NCBI GenBank assembly: GCA_030610225.1
Contig: JAUWSD010000103.1
Span: 1-5,277, forward strand
Source: Chloroflexota bacterium
GTDB taxonomy: Bacteria > Chloroflexota > Anaerolineae > Anaerolineales > UBA11579
Direction: 5' to 3'
Length of the DNA: 5,277 bases
Part shown: one piece after another, positions 1 to 5,277 of the stretch
How the letters are laid out: every line of letters starts with the position of its first letter
How positions within the stretch are numbered: position 1 is the stretch's first letter
The notes under the pieces: generated by a model
Told to the model about the DNA's origin: nothing
The model's database searches: none
Seen by the model: the letters and a program-made list of their open reading frames with translations, nothing else
Translations under genes and position numbers: made by a program

Positions 1-596
1 AGAGCAGCGACGCCAGCTTTATCATCCAGGTGGCGTGAGCGGACAAAACCATTCACAACTTCCACGCGTGAGTCAAAGGCCACAAAGTCGCCAACCTCAA
101 TGCCAAACTTACGGGTTTCCTTTGCGGAGCTGGTCTTTATATCAAGGCGCACTTCTATCTTGTCAACGTCGCGCTTAGTGTCACGCACTTTCTGTCCATG
201 CACATGATATGAGGCCATCGTCAGCTGGATCGTTCCCCGGACGGTGTCTCCGTTGTTCTTGTGAACAGTAACCCCCTCACCCTCCACTGAATTCCAGGCA
301 AAACCGCCCACAGGTGAGAGTTTCAGGCGACCGTTAGTCTTCACTTCCTTCACAACCGCACCGAGTGTATCAACGTGCGCTGTAAGTCCACGCGGCTGGT
401 CATCATTTTCGCCCAACATAGTAGCCACAAGTCCACCCTTGCGGGTGGCATGCAACTCAATATTTTTATACTTCTTAAGCTCATTGCTCAGTTCAGTGAT
501 CACATAATGTGAAAATCCGTTTGGGCTGGGGGTGTTAAGCATCTTAACCAGGATATCTAAGAGATGGTCTTGATCTACTGCAGGGATATTTGTCAT
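1..596 (-). CDS. M42-family metallo-aminopeptidase, N-terminal part (cut by window edge)
   Basis: This is the first 198 codons of a zinc/cobalt-type M42 (glutamyl aminopeptidase/endoglucanase-like) peptidase, a cytosolic enzyme that trims N-terminal residues from peptides. The visible motifs are TAHVDTLGA around residues 72-80, where H74 and D76 match the first metal-ligand/catalytic pair of the family, and SRHLDDKAGVAA at 187-198, where the Asp pair 191-192 holds the metal-bridging residue. The stretch between them (about 90-170) is the small dimerisation/PDZ-like insert typical of M42. Family members are about 340-360 residues, so about 45% is missing off the left edge, including the catalytic glutamates and the last ligands. 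The ATG at 594-596 is supported by a GGAG six bases upstream. The gene lies 66 nt downstream of the GGDEF gene on the same strand, but has its own likely -10 box. The closest flavour I recall is the M42 subgroup linked to osmoprotectant loci; nothing here tests that. The family call is firm, the substrate unknown. Confidence 0.92.
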   Translation of the reverse strand, partial: MTNIPAVDQDHLLDILVKMLNTPSPNGFSHYVITELSNELKKYKNIELHATRKGGLVATMLGENDDQPRGLTAHVDTLGAVVKEVKTNGRLKLSPVGGFAWNSVEGEGVTVHKNNGDTVRGTIQLTMASYHVHGQKVRDTKRDVDKIEVRLDIKTSSAKETRKFGIEVGDFVAFDSRVEVVNGFVRSRHLDDKAGVAA

Positions 597-630
597 TTTA
601 TTCTCCAACAAATTATGATTTTTGATTATA
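597..630 (-). promoter_or_regulatory. Likely -10 box and Shine-Dalgarno site for the M42 peptidase gene
   Basis: Read on the minus strand, a perfect TATAAT lies at 630-625 and a TTGGAGAA ribosome-binding site at 608-601, with GGAG at 606-603 six bases before the ATG. No good -35 hexamer sits 16-18 bases upstream of the -10, so the promoter may be weak or need an activator. It implies that the peptidase can be transcribed separately from the GGDEF gene upstream. Confidence 0.5.
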
Positions 631-662
631 CCGCATCAAAACTCCCCCATATACTGACTGTC

Positions 663-2660
663 TCAGATTCTTATATTCTTCCCCTTATATAGGAATACAT
701 CTGCGGCCTGGATCAATTTCTGTTTGGCGTCGTATTCCGGATAACAGGCTAATCCCACGCTGATGGTCATCTTGAAATCATCAACTTCGTGCCATGGGAA
801 TTTGTAGGACCTTATATTTTCTGCCAATTTTTCACCCACCCTGAGTGCTTCCTCCTCGTCGGCTTCCGGGATCAGGATCACAAACTCATCACCGCCCCAA
901 CGCGAAATGAAATCCGATTCCCGTAAATTATCCTCAAAAATCCCTGCTGCAATCTGCAGCACCTTATCCCCGGTCAAATGACCAAACTTGTCATTCACCA
1001 TTTTCATATCATCAAGATCGCAGAAAAGGAGACAAAACTTCTGATTGTATCTCTTCGCGCGATTTATCTCACTTTCAAGCCGTTGGTTAAATGCCCGTCT
1101 GTTGCTTAGCCCCGTCAGGAAATCAGTGTTAGCCTGGGCTGTTGTTTTGATATGCAGCCGTGAGTTCTGGATCGCGAGAACTGCCTGGTCTGCAAGGATC
1201 TGAAGAACATTGATGGTGCCAGTTTTGAAATTCTGAGGGGTATTAAATGCAAGTGTCAGCACCCCGACAACCCTTTCTCCATGCTTTAGAGGCATTCCGA
1301 GTATAGCACCCTGGAAACCCTCCTCAACATAATTGCTGTCCACATATAATTCATGCTTTGTGACATCTTCGATCAGAATTCTCTCACCGCTCCTGGCCAC
1401 AGTAAATACAAGCCCGTTCTTTCTGGGGATGTAATCATCCACATTTTTCTGAATCCCTCTCCATCTTACAGCCCCAAAGTCCATACCCTCACCATCATAT
1501 AAGAAAAGAAATGTATTCAATGCCTCTGGAGATAACTTCATTGCATTTTCAACGACAATACCTTTAATATCATCAAGCTCCATAGTGGATGTAAGTTCAA
1601 AGCTGGCATTCAGAAGAACTTCCAACTCGCTTGAACGGTTCTTGATCTGGGAATGATCCCTTTCCCGGTCAATAGCTATTGCTGCCTGATCTGCGAGCAA
1701 ATTTACCAGCCTGACCTTGTCTTCAGTGATCCCGCCAATTTCAGTCAATCTAATATTGACTACTCCCACTGTTCTATCGTGAGCCTTGAGAGGTGTCACA
1801 ATTAAAGTGCCCCCCCAATCAAATCCCTTACCTGCTATCCAGGGAGATTTCTGGGCGTCCGGGATTATTTCCATCTTTCCAACTTTAGCAACTGTGTTAT
1901 TTATCCCATCGGGACTGGGCCTAGAATATTCCTGATCACGCCATTCATTATCCCATTTTCCGGCGCTAAAGATCAGTTTTCCATCTGTGTACAGATATAT
2001 CTGAGCGCCATAAAAATCGTCAAACAAACTTTCCAGGCTTTCAATAAAACTACGCATGGCTTGATCCAAAGTGCTGGCGTTTGTCAGATCCATAAGAGCA
2101 TTTTGAATCAGAGCAAATTCTTTCACCTGCCTGTATAAATATGCTGAATTTGCCACTTCGCTAATAAATAACGGGAATTTATCAATACCGGTTTTTAAGA
2201 AGTCCAAATTCTCTTCAGTAATTTTATTGGTTTTTTCCTCATTCCATGCCAGCACCACACAGCAGACATCGTCACCGACCAATATAGGACAAATCACCAT
2301 ATTATGAGCTTCTAAACTTTTTAGCAATTTTAGATTCTGCCCAGTGCAATTCTCAATTTCGATCCTGACATGATCTTTTTTCTCAAGTAATTCTGCAATT
2401 ATCGGGATATTTGTGTTGATGTTCTCGCGAGCTTTTTTTGGCTGGCGGTCATCATTAAACCAGGGAATGAAAACATCCTTGCGGATACCGAGATAATAGA
2501 AAGCGGTACCATCGGCATTTAAATTTTCTGGCAGCTCAGAATTTACCCCCTCAACCATTTTATCTATTTTTTGATTTCCAACATGACATATTGCCTGAAA
2601 TGATTGCAAATCAAGCTTTCCCAATTGTCGGTTTAGATGTTCTGATAATTTCTTGTTCAT
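663..2660 (-). CDS. Diguanylate cyclase with three GAF-like sensor domains and a C-terminal GGDEF domain
   Basis: The 665-residue soluble protein probably makes c-di-GMP from two GTP in response to a ligand bound by its GAF domains. No transmembrane segment or signal peptide is visible. Residues about 50-170 form a weak, divergent GAF-like domain; about 180-335 and 345-505 are clearer GAF domains, each ending in a LADQA-AI helix (around 322 and 489) that leads into a linker helix. The GGDEF domain starts at DFLTGLSNRRAF (513). It has an intact GGDEF at 589-593, metal/substrate-region CDLDDMKMVND, and an RESD at 580-583, exactly five residues before GGDEF, which matches the c-di-GMP inhibitory I-site. 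The end is slightly shortened: LYKGKNIRI replaces the usual LYxAKxxGRNxx. No EAL or HD-GYP domain follows. I chose the ATG at 2660; a TTG two codons upstream is also possible. No clear Shine-Dalgarno site precedes either. It is transcribed divergently from the plus-strand operon. Confidence 0.93.
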   Translation of the reverse strand: MNKKLSEHLNRQLGKLDLQSFQAICHVGNQKIDKMVEGVNSELPENLNADGTAFYYLGIRKDVFIPWFNDDRQPKKARENINTNIPIIAELLEKKDHVRIEIENCTGQNLKLLKSLEAHNMVICPILVGDDVCCVVLAWNEEKTNKITEENLDFLKTGIDKFPLFISEVANSAYLYRQVKEFALIQNALMDLTNASTLDQAMRSFIESLESLFDDFYGAQIYLYTDGKLIFSAGKWDNEWRDQEYSRPSPDGINNTVAKVGKMEIIPDAQKSPWIAGKGFDWGGTLIVTPLKAHDRTVGVVNIRLTEIGGITEDKVRLVNLLADQAAIAIDRERDHSQIKNRSSELEVLLNASFELTSTMELDDIKGIVVENAMKLSPEALNTFLFLYDGEGMDFGAVRWRGIQKNVDDYIPRKNGLVFTVARSGERILIEDVTKHELYVDSNYVEEGFQGAILGMPLKHGERVVGVLTLAFNTPQNFKTGTINVLQILADQAVLAIQNSRLHIKTTAQANTDFLTGLSNRRAFNQRLESEINRAKRYNQKFCLLFCDLDDMKMVNDKFGHLTGDKVLQIAAGIFEDNLRESDFISRWGGDEFVILIPEADEEEALRVGEKLAENIRSYKFPWHEVDDFKMTISVGLACYPEYDAKQKLIQAADVFLYKGKNIRI

Positions 2661-2665
2661 AAACA

Positions 2666-2679
2666 ATCAATAAATTGAT
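2666..2679. repeat. 14-bp perfect palindrome just upstream of the GGDEF start codon
   Basis: ATCAAT-AA-ATTGAT is a perfect 6+6 dyad with a 2-bp centre, 5 bp upstream of the chosen ATG at 2660. It could be an operator half-site pair, but the region is AT-rich, so chance is a real possibility. The loop is too short for a stable RNA hairpin. Confidence 0.35.
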
Positions 2680-2708
2680 ACAGAAATGATATAGGACTTC
2701 AGTACCAT

Positions 2709-2739
2709 ATCATAATACACCAAAAACAGATTCTGTAAA
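2709..2739 (-). promoter_or_regulatory. Possible promoter for the GGDEF gene
   Basis: On the minus strand TTTACA (2739-2734) and TATGAT (2714-2709) resemble -35 and -10 hexamers, but the 19-bp spacing is longer than the optimum. The predicted transcript would start near 2702, giving a leader of about 40 nt. No other promoter candidate in the divergent gap looks better for this strand. Confidence 0.3.
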
Positions 2740-2785
2740 ATAACAATTATGTTAGAACCTTTATGCTTTTGAGACGTATTAATAA

Positions 2786-2828
2786 TTAAAAAGAGCATTT
2801 CAGGTGCTACAATTGATTTGAATAGGAG
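2786..2828 (+). promoter_or_regulatory. Extended -10 promoter and Shine-Dalgarno site for the plus-strand operon
   Basis: TGCTACAAT at 2805-2813 is a TGn-extended -10 box (TACAAT, one mismatch to consensus). A weak -35, TTAAAA, lies at 2786-2791 with 16-bp spacing. The predicted start near 2820 gives a leader of only about 15 nt, holding AGGAG at 2824-2828, six bases before the ATG. A small dyad (AGCA 2794-2797 with TGCT 2805-2808) overlaps the -10 and could be a protein-binding site, though it is only 4+4. This is the only convincing promoter before the three plus-strand genes. Confidence 0.55.
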
Positions 2829-2834
2829 TAAATA

Positions 2835-3197
2835 ATGACTGAAGAACACAAAACAAATAATGAGATCAAAGATGCTTTCAGGGACTTTGGCAAGAATTTA
2901 AAGAATGCTGTGGATACTGCCTGGGACAGCGAAGAGCGCACTCATGTTCAGGATCAGATCGAATCTGGTTTGAGCGATCTTGGTTCAGCCCTTGAAACAT
3001 TCGTGAAGGATATTTCAGATTCGGAAGCTGGCGTAAAACTCAAAGATGGCGTTGAAGACTTCGGTGAACGACTGCGCAGCGGAGAAGTTGAACAGAAAGC
3101 AAAAGCAGACCTCATCAAAGCCCTTGAATATCTGAACACTCAGCTGGATAATCTTTCAGAAAAGCTTACACCTAAAGACGAAGAGCAAGCAGAATAA
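2835..3197 (+). CDS. Small acidic helical protein with internal repeat, unknown function
   Basis: I do not recognise a named family for this 120-residue protein. It has no signal peptide, membrane segment or cysteine. It is rich in Asp, Glu and Lys, lacks proline apart from one near the C-terminus, and reads as a chain of amphipathic helices. Residues 13-43 and 44-74 align as an internal repeat of 31 residues, sharing D-G-L (17/48, 19/50, 22/53), V26/V57, DSE (31-33/62-64), D40/D71 and E43/E74. A third, shorter copy begins at DFG 75-77. A strong AGGAG supports the start at 2835. Its TAA is immediately followed by the ATG of the transglycosylase gene, so the two are almost surely co-transcribed and perhaps translationally coupled. 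The shape suggests a binding or scaffold protein, perhaps oligomeric, but any role with its two RNA-modifying neighbours is only inference from position. Confidence 0.85.
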   Translation: MTEEHKTNNEIKDAFRDFGKNLKNAVDTAWDSEERTHVQDQIESGLSDLGSALETFVKDISDSEAGVKLKDGVEDFGERLRSGEVEQKAKADLIKALEYLNTQLDNLSEKLTPKDEEQAE

Positions 3198-4286
3198 ATG
3201 ACCAAAAAGGGCTGGTTGAAACTTCCAAACGGGAAGATAAATTTCCCGGCTTTTTTGCCAGACGGCACAAGAGGTGTTGTTCGCGCACTTGGTGCTGATG
3301 ACCTGGAAACTGTTGGCACTCAAGCACTGGTGATGAACACCTTCCACCTGATGCAGAAACCCGGATCGTCCACCGTTCAGGCCCTGGGCGGACTACATAA
3401 GATGAGCGCATGGAAGAAACCGATCATGACAGATTCTGGCGGTTTCCAGGCTTATTCAGTGATCCGTACCAACTCAAAAAATGGCAGCCTGACCGATAAG
3501 GGCATCAGCTTCAAACCGGAAGGCAGTCAGAGAAAATATCAGCTCACACCGGAAAAATCGATCCAACTGCAGATAAACTACGGCGCAGATATTGTCGTGT
3601 GTCTGGATGACTGCACCCATGTCGATGATGATGCCTCCCAGCAGGAAACCTCCGTCAAGCGAACTATCACCTGGGCAAAGAAATCCCGGCAGGAATTCGA
3701 CAAGTTACTAGACGAGAAAAATCTGGAAGGCGATACTGCTCCCAAACTTTTCGGGGTTGTTCAGGGCGGAGGAGATAAAGACCTGCGTAAACAATGTGCT
3801 GAGGAATTACTTGAGATCGGCTTTGACGGCTACGGCTTTGGCGGCTGGCCGCTGGATTCCAAGGGCAGCTTGCTGGAAGATATTCTAGGCTACACCCGCA
3901 GTTTGATCCCCAGCAAACTTCCTGTGCACGCCCTGGGTGTTGGCCATCCGGAGTATGTACTGCGCTGCCACGAGCTTGGCTATGAGATGTTTGACAGCGC
4001 CCTGCCAACACGGGATGCCAGGAGAGGACGTTTATATACTTTCAACGATTCCGCTGGCTTATTCGGTGACTGGTTCAGCTACCTGTATATCTACGATCTG
4101 AAACACATCAAATCCGCGCTACCAATCTCTGAGCACTGCGATTGCTACACCTGCCAGAACTATTCCAGAGGATATCTGTATCACCTCTTCAAGATCAACG
4201 ACCACCTCTTCCACCGCCTGACCACTCTGCACAACCTGCGCTTCATGTCCATGCTCGAAGACCGGATGAGGCTCAGTAATGGGTGA
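3198..4286 (+). CDS. tgt: Divergent tRNA-guanine transglycosylase (Tgt)-family protein
   Basis: Tgt enzymes swap a guanine base in RNA for a 7-deazaguanine, via a covalent Asp intermediate, in a TIM barrel with a zinc site. This 362-residue protein is slightly shorter than standard bacterial Tgt (about 370-380). It keeps MTDSGGFQ, with D79 matching the general-base Asp102 of Zymomonas Tgt; D137 in CLDDC (Asp156, base recognition); Q189 in VVQGG (Gln203); and nucleophile D266 in MFDSALPTR (Asp280). It also keeps the zinc set C314, C316, C319 and H345. The LPTRDARRGRLYT stretch is bacterial in style. The preQ1-contacting loop, normally GGLAVGE or GGLSVGE, is here GGWPLDS (215-221), and residues 91-115 and 140-152 also diverge. 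It is therefore probably an active transglycosylase with changed base or RNA specificity, a paralogue rather than the housekeeping queuosine enzyme. Its start follows the previous stop with no gap and only a weak ribosome-binding site; its end overlaps the methyltransferase gene. Confidence 0.88.
   Translation: MTKKGWLKLPNGKINFPAFLPDGTRGVVRALGADDLETVGTQALVMNTFHLMQKPGSSTVQALGGLHKMSAWKKPIMTDSGGFQAYSVIRTNSKNGSLTDKGISFKPEGSQRKYQLTPEKSIQLQINYGADIVVCLDDCTHVDDDASQQETSVKRTITWAKKSRQEFDKLLDEKNLEGDTAPKLFGVVQGGGDKDLRKQCAEELLEIGFDGYGFGGWPLDSKGSLLEDILGYTRSLIPSKLPVHALGVGHPEYVLRCHELGYEMFDSALPTRDARRGRLYTFNDSAGLFGDWFSYLYIYDLKHIKSALPISEHCDCYTCQNYSRGYLYHLFKINDHLFHRLTTLHNLRFMSMLEDRMRLSNG
4268..4286 (+). promoter_or_regulatory. 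Shine-Dalgarno site and 8-nt stop/start overlap (coupled translation)
   Basis: GAGG at 4268-4271 lies seven bases before the ATG at 4279-4281, inside the last codons of the transglycosylase gene, whose TGA is at 4284-4286. The two genes overlap by 8 nt in different frames. This geometry decides the methyltransferase start and points to translation by ribosomes finishing the upstream gene. Confidence 0.7.
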
Positions 4287-5085
4287 TCGCACAGAACAAC
4301 TTTCCCAGCTTGTCGCTTCTGTCCAAATTAGCTCAAAGTTTAAAAATGTTCACCCAGGCTTGATCGCAAGAATTGGAGCTGGAGAACTGAAAAAAGAGCG
4401 GCGGCTTAAGGAAGCGGTGAAAGCCACGAAGAAGAAATTACATCAAGTTGGCTCCGCCTATCAACTGAGCAGGAATGATTACCAGGCATGGCTGAGTTCT
4501 CTTCGAGAATCGGCCAATGATCTAGATCAATTCAAAGCAGCCTGCCTGGAGATCATGGATCACAACAGATCAACGCAGGAACGCCTGCCTATCATCGTTG
4601 ATTTTTATTCTGAAATATTTGCCCATTTGCCCCCCATCAATTCTGTACTAGATGTCGCCTGCGGGTTTAATCCTCTCGCAATCCCGTGGATGGATCTGGA
4701 AGAGAATGCTTCATATACTGCAGTGGATATTTACAAGGACATGACCAATTTCATTGGAGAATACCTGGAGTTGATGCCAGTTCAGGGGAAGGCAATGTTA
4801 TGCGATGTGATCACTGAGCTGCCAGGGGAGAGATTTGATCTTGCGATCATGTTGAAAGCGATGCCGTGCCTGGAGCAGCTTGACAAAGGCGCTGGGGGGT
4901 TGATCCTTGAAAATTTGAACGCCAAACATATCCTGGTCTCATACCCAATCTATAGTCTGGGGGGTAAAGCAAAAGGGATGCTGGAAAATTATCAGCGGCA
5001 ATTTTATGAGATGGTTGATGGTAAAGGGTGGAATATCCAGAAATTTGAATTTCTGACCGAGTTGGCTTTTTTGGTTGAGAAATAA
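4279..5085 (+). CDS. rmt: Arm/Rmt-type 16S rRNA (guanine(1405)-N7)-methyltransferase homologue
   Basis: The 268-residue protein looks like the aminoglycoside-resistance methyltransferases of the ArmA/RmtB class, which use SAM to methylate N7 of G1405 in the 30S decoding site and so block 4,6-disubstituted deoxystreptamines. Compared from memory with RmtB (251 residues), it shares the helical N-terminal rRNA-binding domain (HPGLIARI at 25-32, KKLHQVGSAY at 52-61) and STQER at 98-102 (STKER in RmtB). It has SAM motif I VLDVACGFNPLA (123-134; VLDIACGLNPLA in RmtB), acidic D150, CDV at 175-177 (QDV) and MLKAMPCLE at 191-199. The C-terminal SYPIYSLGGKAKGM (221-234), NYQRQF (237-242) and TELAFLVEK (260-268) also match. 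All SAM-site features are intact, so activity is likely. The m1A1408 class (NpmA/KamB) lacks these signatures. There is no transposon or resistance island around it: the gene sits in a chromosomal operon behind a Tgt-like gene, which suggests an intrinsic role. Whether it confers resistance in its host is unknown. Confidence 0.9.
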   Translation: MGDRTEQLSQLVASVQISSKFKNVHPGLIARIGAGELKKERRLKEAVKATKKKLHQVGSAYQLSRNDYQAWLSSLRESANDLDQFKAACLEIMDHNRSTQERLPIIVDFYSEIFAHLPPINSVLDVACGFNPLAIPWMDLEENASYTAVDIYKDMTNFIGEYLELMPVQGKAMLCDVITELPGERFDLAIMLKAMPCLEQLDKGAGGLILENLNAKHILVSYPIYSLGGKAKGMLENYQRQFYEMVDGKGWNIQKFEFLTELAFLVEK

Positions 5086-5094
5086 GTCCTTATT
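5081..5094. terminator. Dyad between convergent stop codons, possible weak bidirectional terminator
   Basis: AATAAG-TC-CTTATT is a perfect 6+6 dyad that contains the methyltransferase TAA and ends one base before the acpS stop codon. As RNA it could form only a short AU stem with a small loop, followed on the plus strand by CTACTTTTC. It is a poor intrinsic terminator, but no better one is visible in this 9-nt convergent gap. Confidence 0.25.
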
Positions 5095-5277
5095 CTACTT
5101 TTCCCCCACCGCCACGACCATTGCGATCGCGTGCTCATGCGTATGGCTCAGGCTAAGTGACCAACCGATCAGCCCCTGCTCATCCGCCATCTTTGCAGCA
5201 TCGCCATGCAGATAGAGCACTGGCTCCTTCTGTTCTCCGCGCAGTATCTCGATCTCTATCCACTTCACAGGGCCGAT
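5095..5277 (-). CDS. acpS: Holo-[acyl-carrier-protein] synthase, C-terminal 60 residues (cut by window edge)
   Basis: AcpS transfers the 4'-phosphopantetheine arm from CoA to a serine of apo-ACP, switching on fatty-acid synthesis in the cytosol. Only the C-terminal part is present. It shows WIEIEILRGEQKEPVLYLHG, typical of the strand and substrate-facing segment of AcpS, then AAKMADEQG and the conserved WSLSLSHTHEHAIAMVVA end (vSlSHt...A.A.vv), followed by GEK and TAG. The catalytic Asp and metal-binding Glu of the N-terminal half lie off the right edge. AcpS is usually 120-130 residues, so about half is visible. It converges on the methyltransferase gene with a 9-nt gap and is not part of that operon. 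Confidence 0.9.
   Translation of the reverse strand: MGPVKWIEIEILRGEQKEPVLYLHGDAAKMADEQGLIGWSLSLSHTHEHAIAMVVAVGEK

Noticed and set aside
651..669. CTGA...TCAG short inverted repeat after the GGDEF stop, considered as a terminator
   Set aside because: Only a 4-bp stem with no following T-run on the minus strand; not enough to call.
1810..1816. Run of seven C (G on the coding strand) inside the GGDEF gene, considered as a slippage or phase-variation site
   Set aside because: The reading frame runs intact through the run and GAF motifs continue on both sides. Seven bases is short for phase variation, and no alternative frame product is plausible.
2667..2849. 60-codon minus-strand open frame in the divergent gap
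   Set aside because: It overlaps the promoter and start of the plus-strand operon, has an AT-driven hydrophobic composition (Ile, Leu, Phe, Tyr) and no ribosome-binding site. It looks like a chance reading of AT-rich intergenic DNA.
2954..3139. 61-codon minus-strand open frame inside the small helical protein gene
   Set aside because: It is a Ser/Arg/Phe-rich complement of an acidic helical protein, with no start signal; a shadow frame.
3156..3411. Minus-strand open frames opposite the start of the Tgt-like gene
   Set aside because: They lie antisense to well-supported coding sequence, have no family motifs, and show Cys/Ser/Arg-rich composition typical of shadow frames.
3667..4011. 114-codon minus-strand open frame inside the Tgt-like gene
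   Set aside because: The opposite strand carries conserved Tgt motifs throughout (VVQGG, the GGWPLDS loop, FDSALPTR), and the antisense product resembles nothing known.
3198..4286. Considered as a DpdA-type DNA transglycosylase of a 7-deazaguanine DNA-modification island
   Set aside because: The protein keeps the bacterial tRNA-type LPTRxARxG and CxCxxC...H arrangement, and no dpd, restriction or preQ0-synthesis gene is visible in the window.

Overview
The window comes from a bacterium of moderate GC content with densely packed genes. It suggests a Chloroflexota (Anaerolineae-like) genome. That assignment is an inference from the flavour of the proteins (a three-GAF diguanylate cyclase, an M42 peptidase of the 'HVDTLG' type, and an Rmt-like methyltransferase next to a Tgt-like gene). 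No marker gene in the window proves it. There are no RNA genes, insertion sequences or CRISPR arrays.

Layout: (1) At the left edge, on the minus strand, lies the N-terminal part of an M42-family metallo-aminopeptidase, cut by the window. (2) Upstream of it on the same strand is a 665-residue GAF-GAF-GAF-GGDEF protein, a probable c-di-GMP synthase with an intact GGDEF motif and an intact inhibitory RxxD site. (3) A 174-bp divergent intergenic region holds a good extended -10 promoter for the plus strand, a weaker possible promoter for the minus strand, and short palindromes. (4) On the plus strand is a tight three-gene operon: a 120-residue acidic helical protein with an internal repeat of about 31 residues; a divergent tRNA-guanine-transglycosylase-like protein whose ATG directly follows the previous stop; and a 268-residue Arm/Rmt-type 16S rRNA methyltransferase whose start overlaps the transglycosylase stop by 8 nt. 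(5) A convergent holo-ACP synthase (acpS) C-terminus on the minus strand closes the window 9 nt after the methyltransferase stop.

The most interesting part is the plus-strand cassette. It joins a guanine base-exchange enzyme, with catalytic and zinc residues retained but the usual preQ1-recognition loop replaced, to a close relative of the enzymes that methylate G1405 of 16S rRNA and give high-level aminoglycoside resistance. Both enzymes act on guanines in RNA, and the start/stop geometry suggests coupled translation. The cassette may be a housekeeping or self-protection RNA-modification module related to the source of the mobile rmt genes of pathogens. That is a hypothesis; the sequence supports the families and the operon structure, not the joint function.
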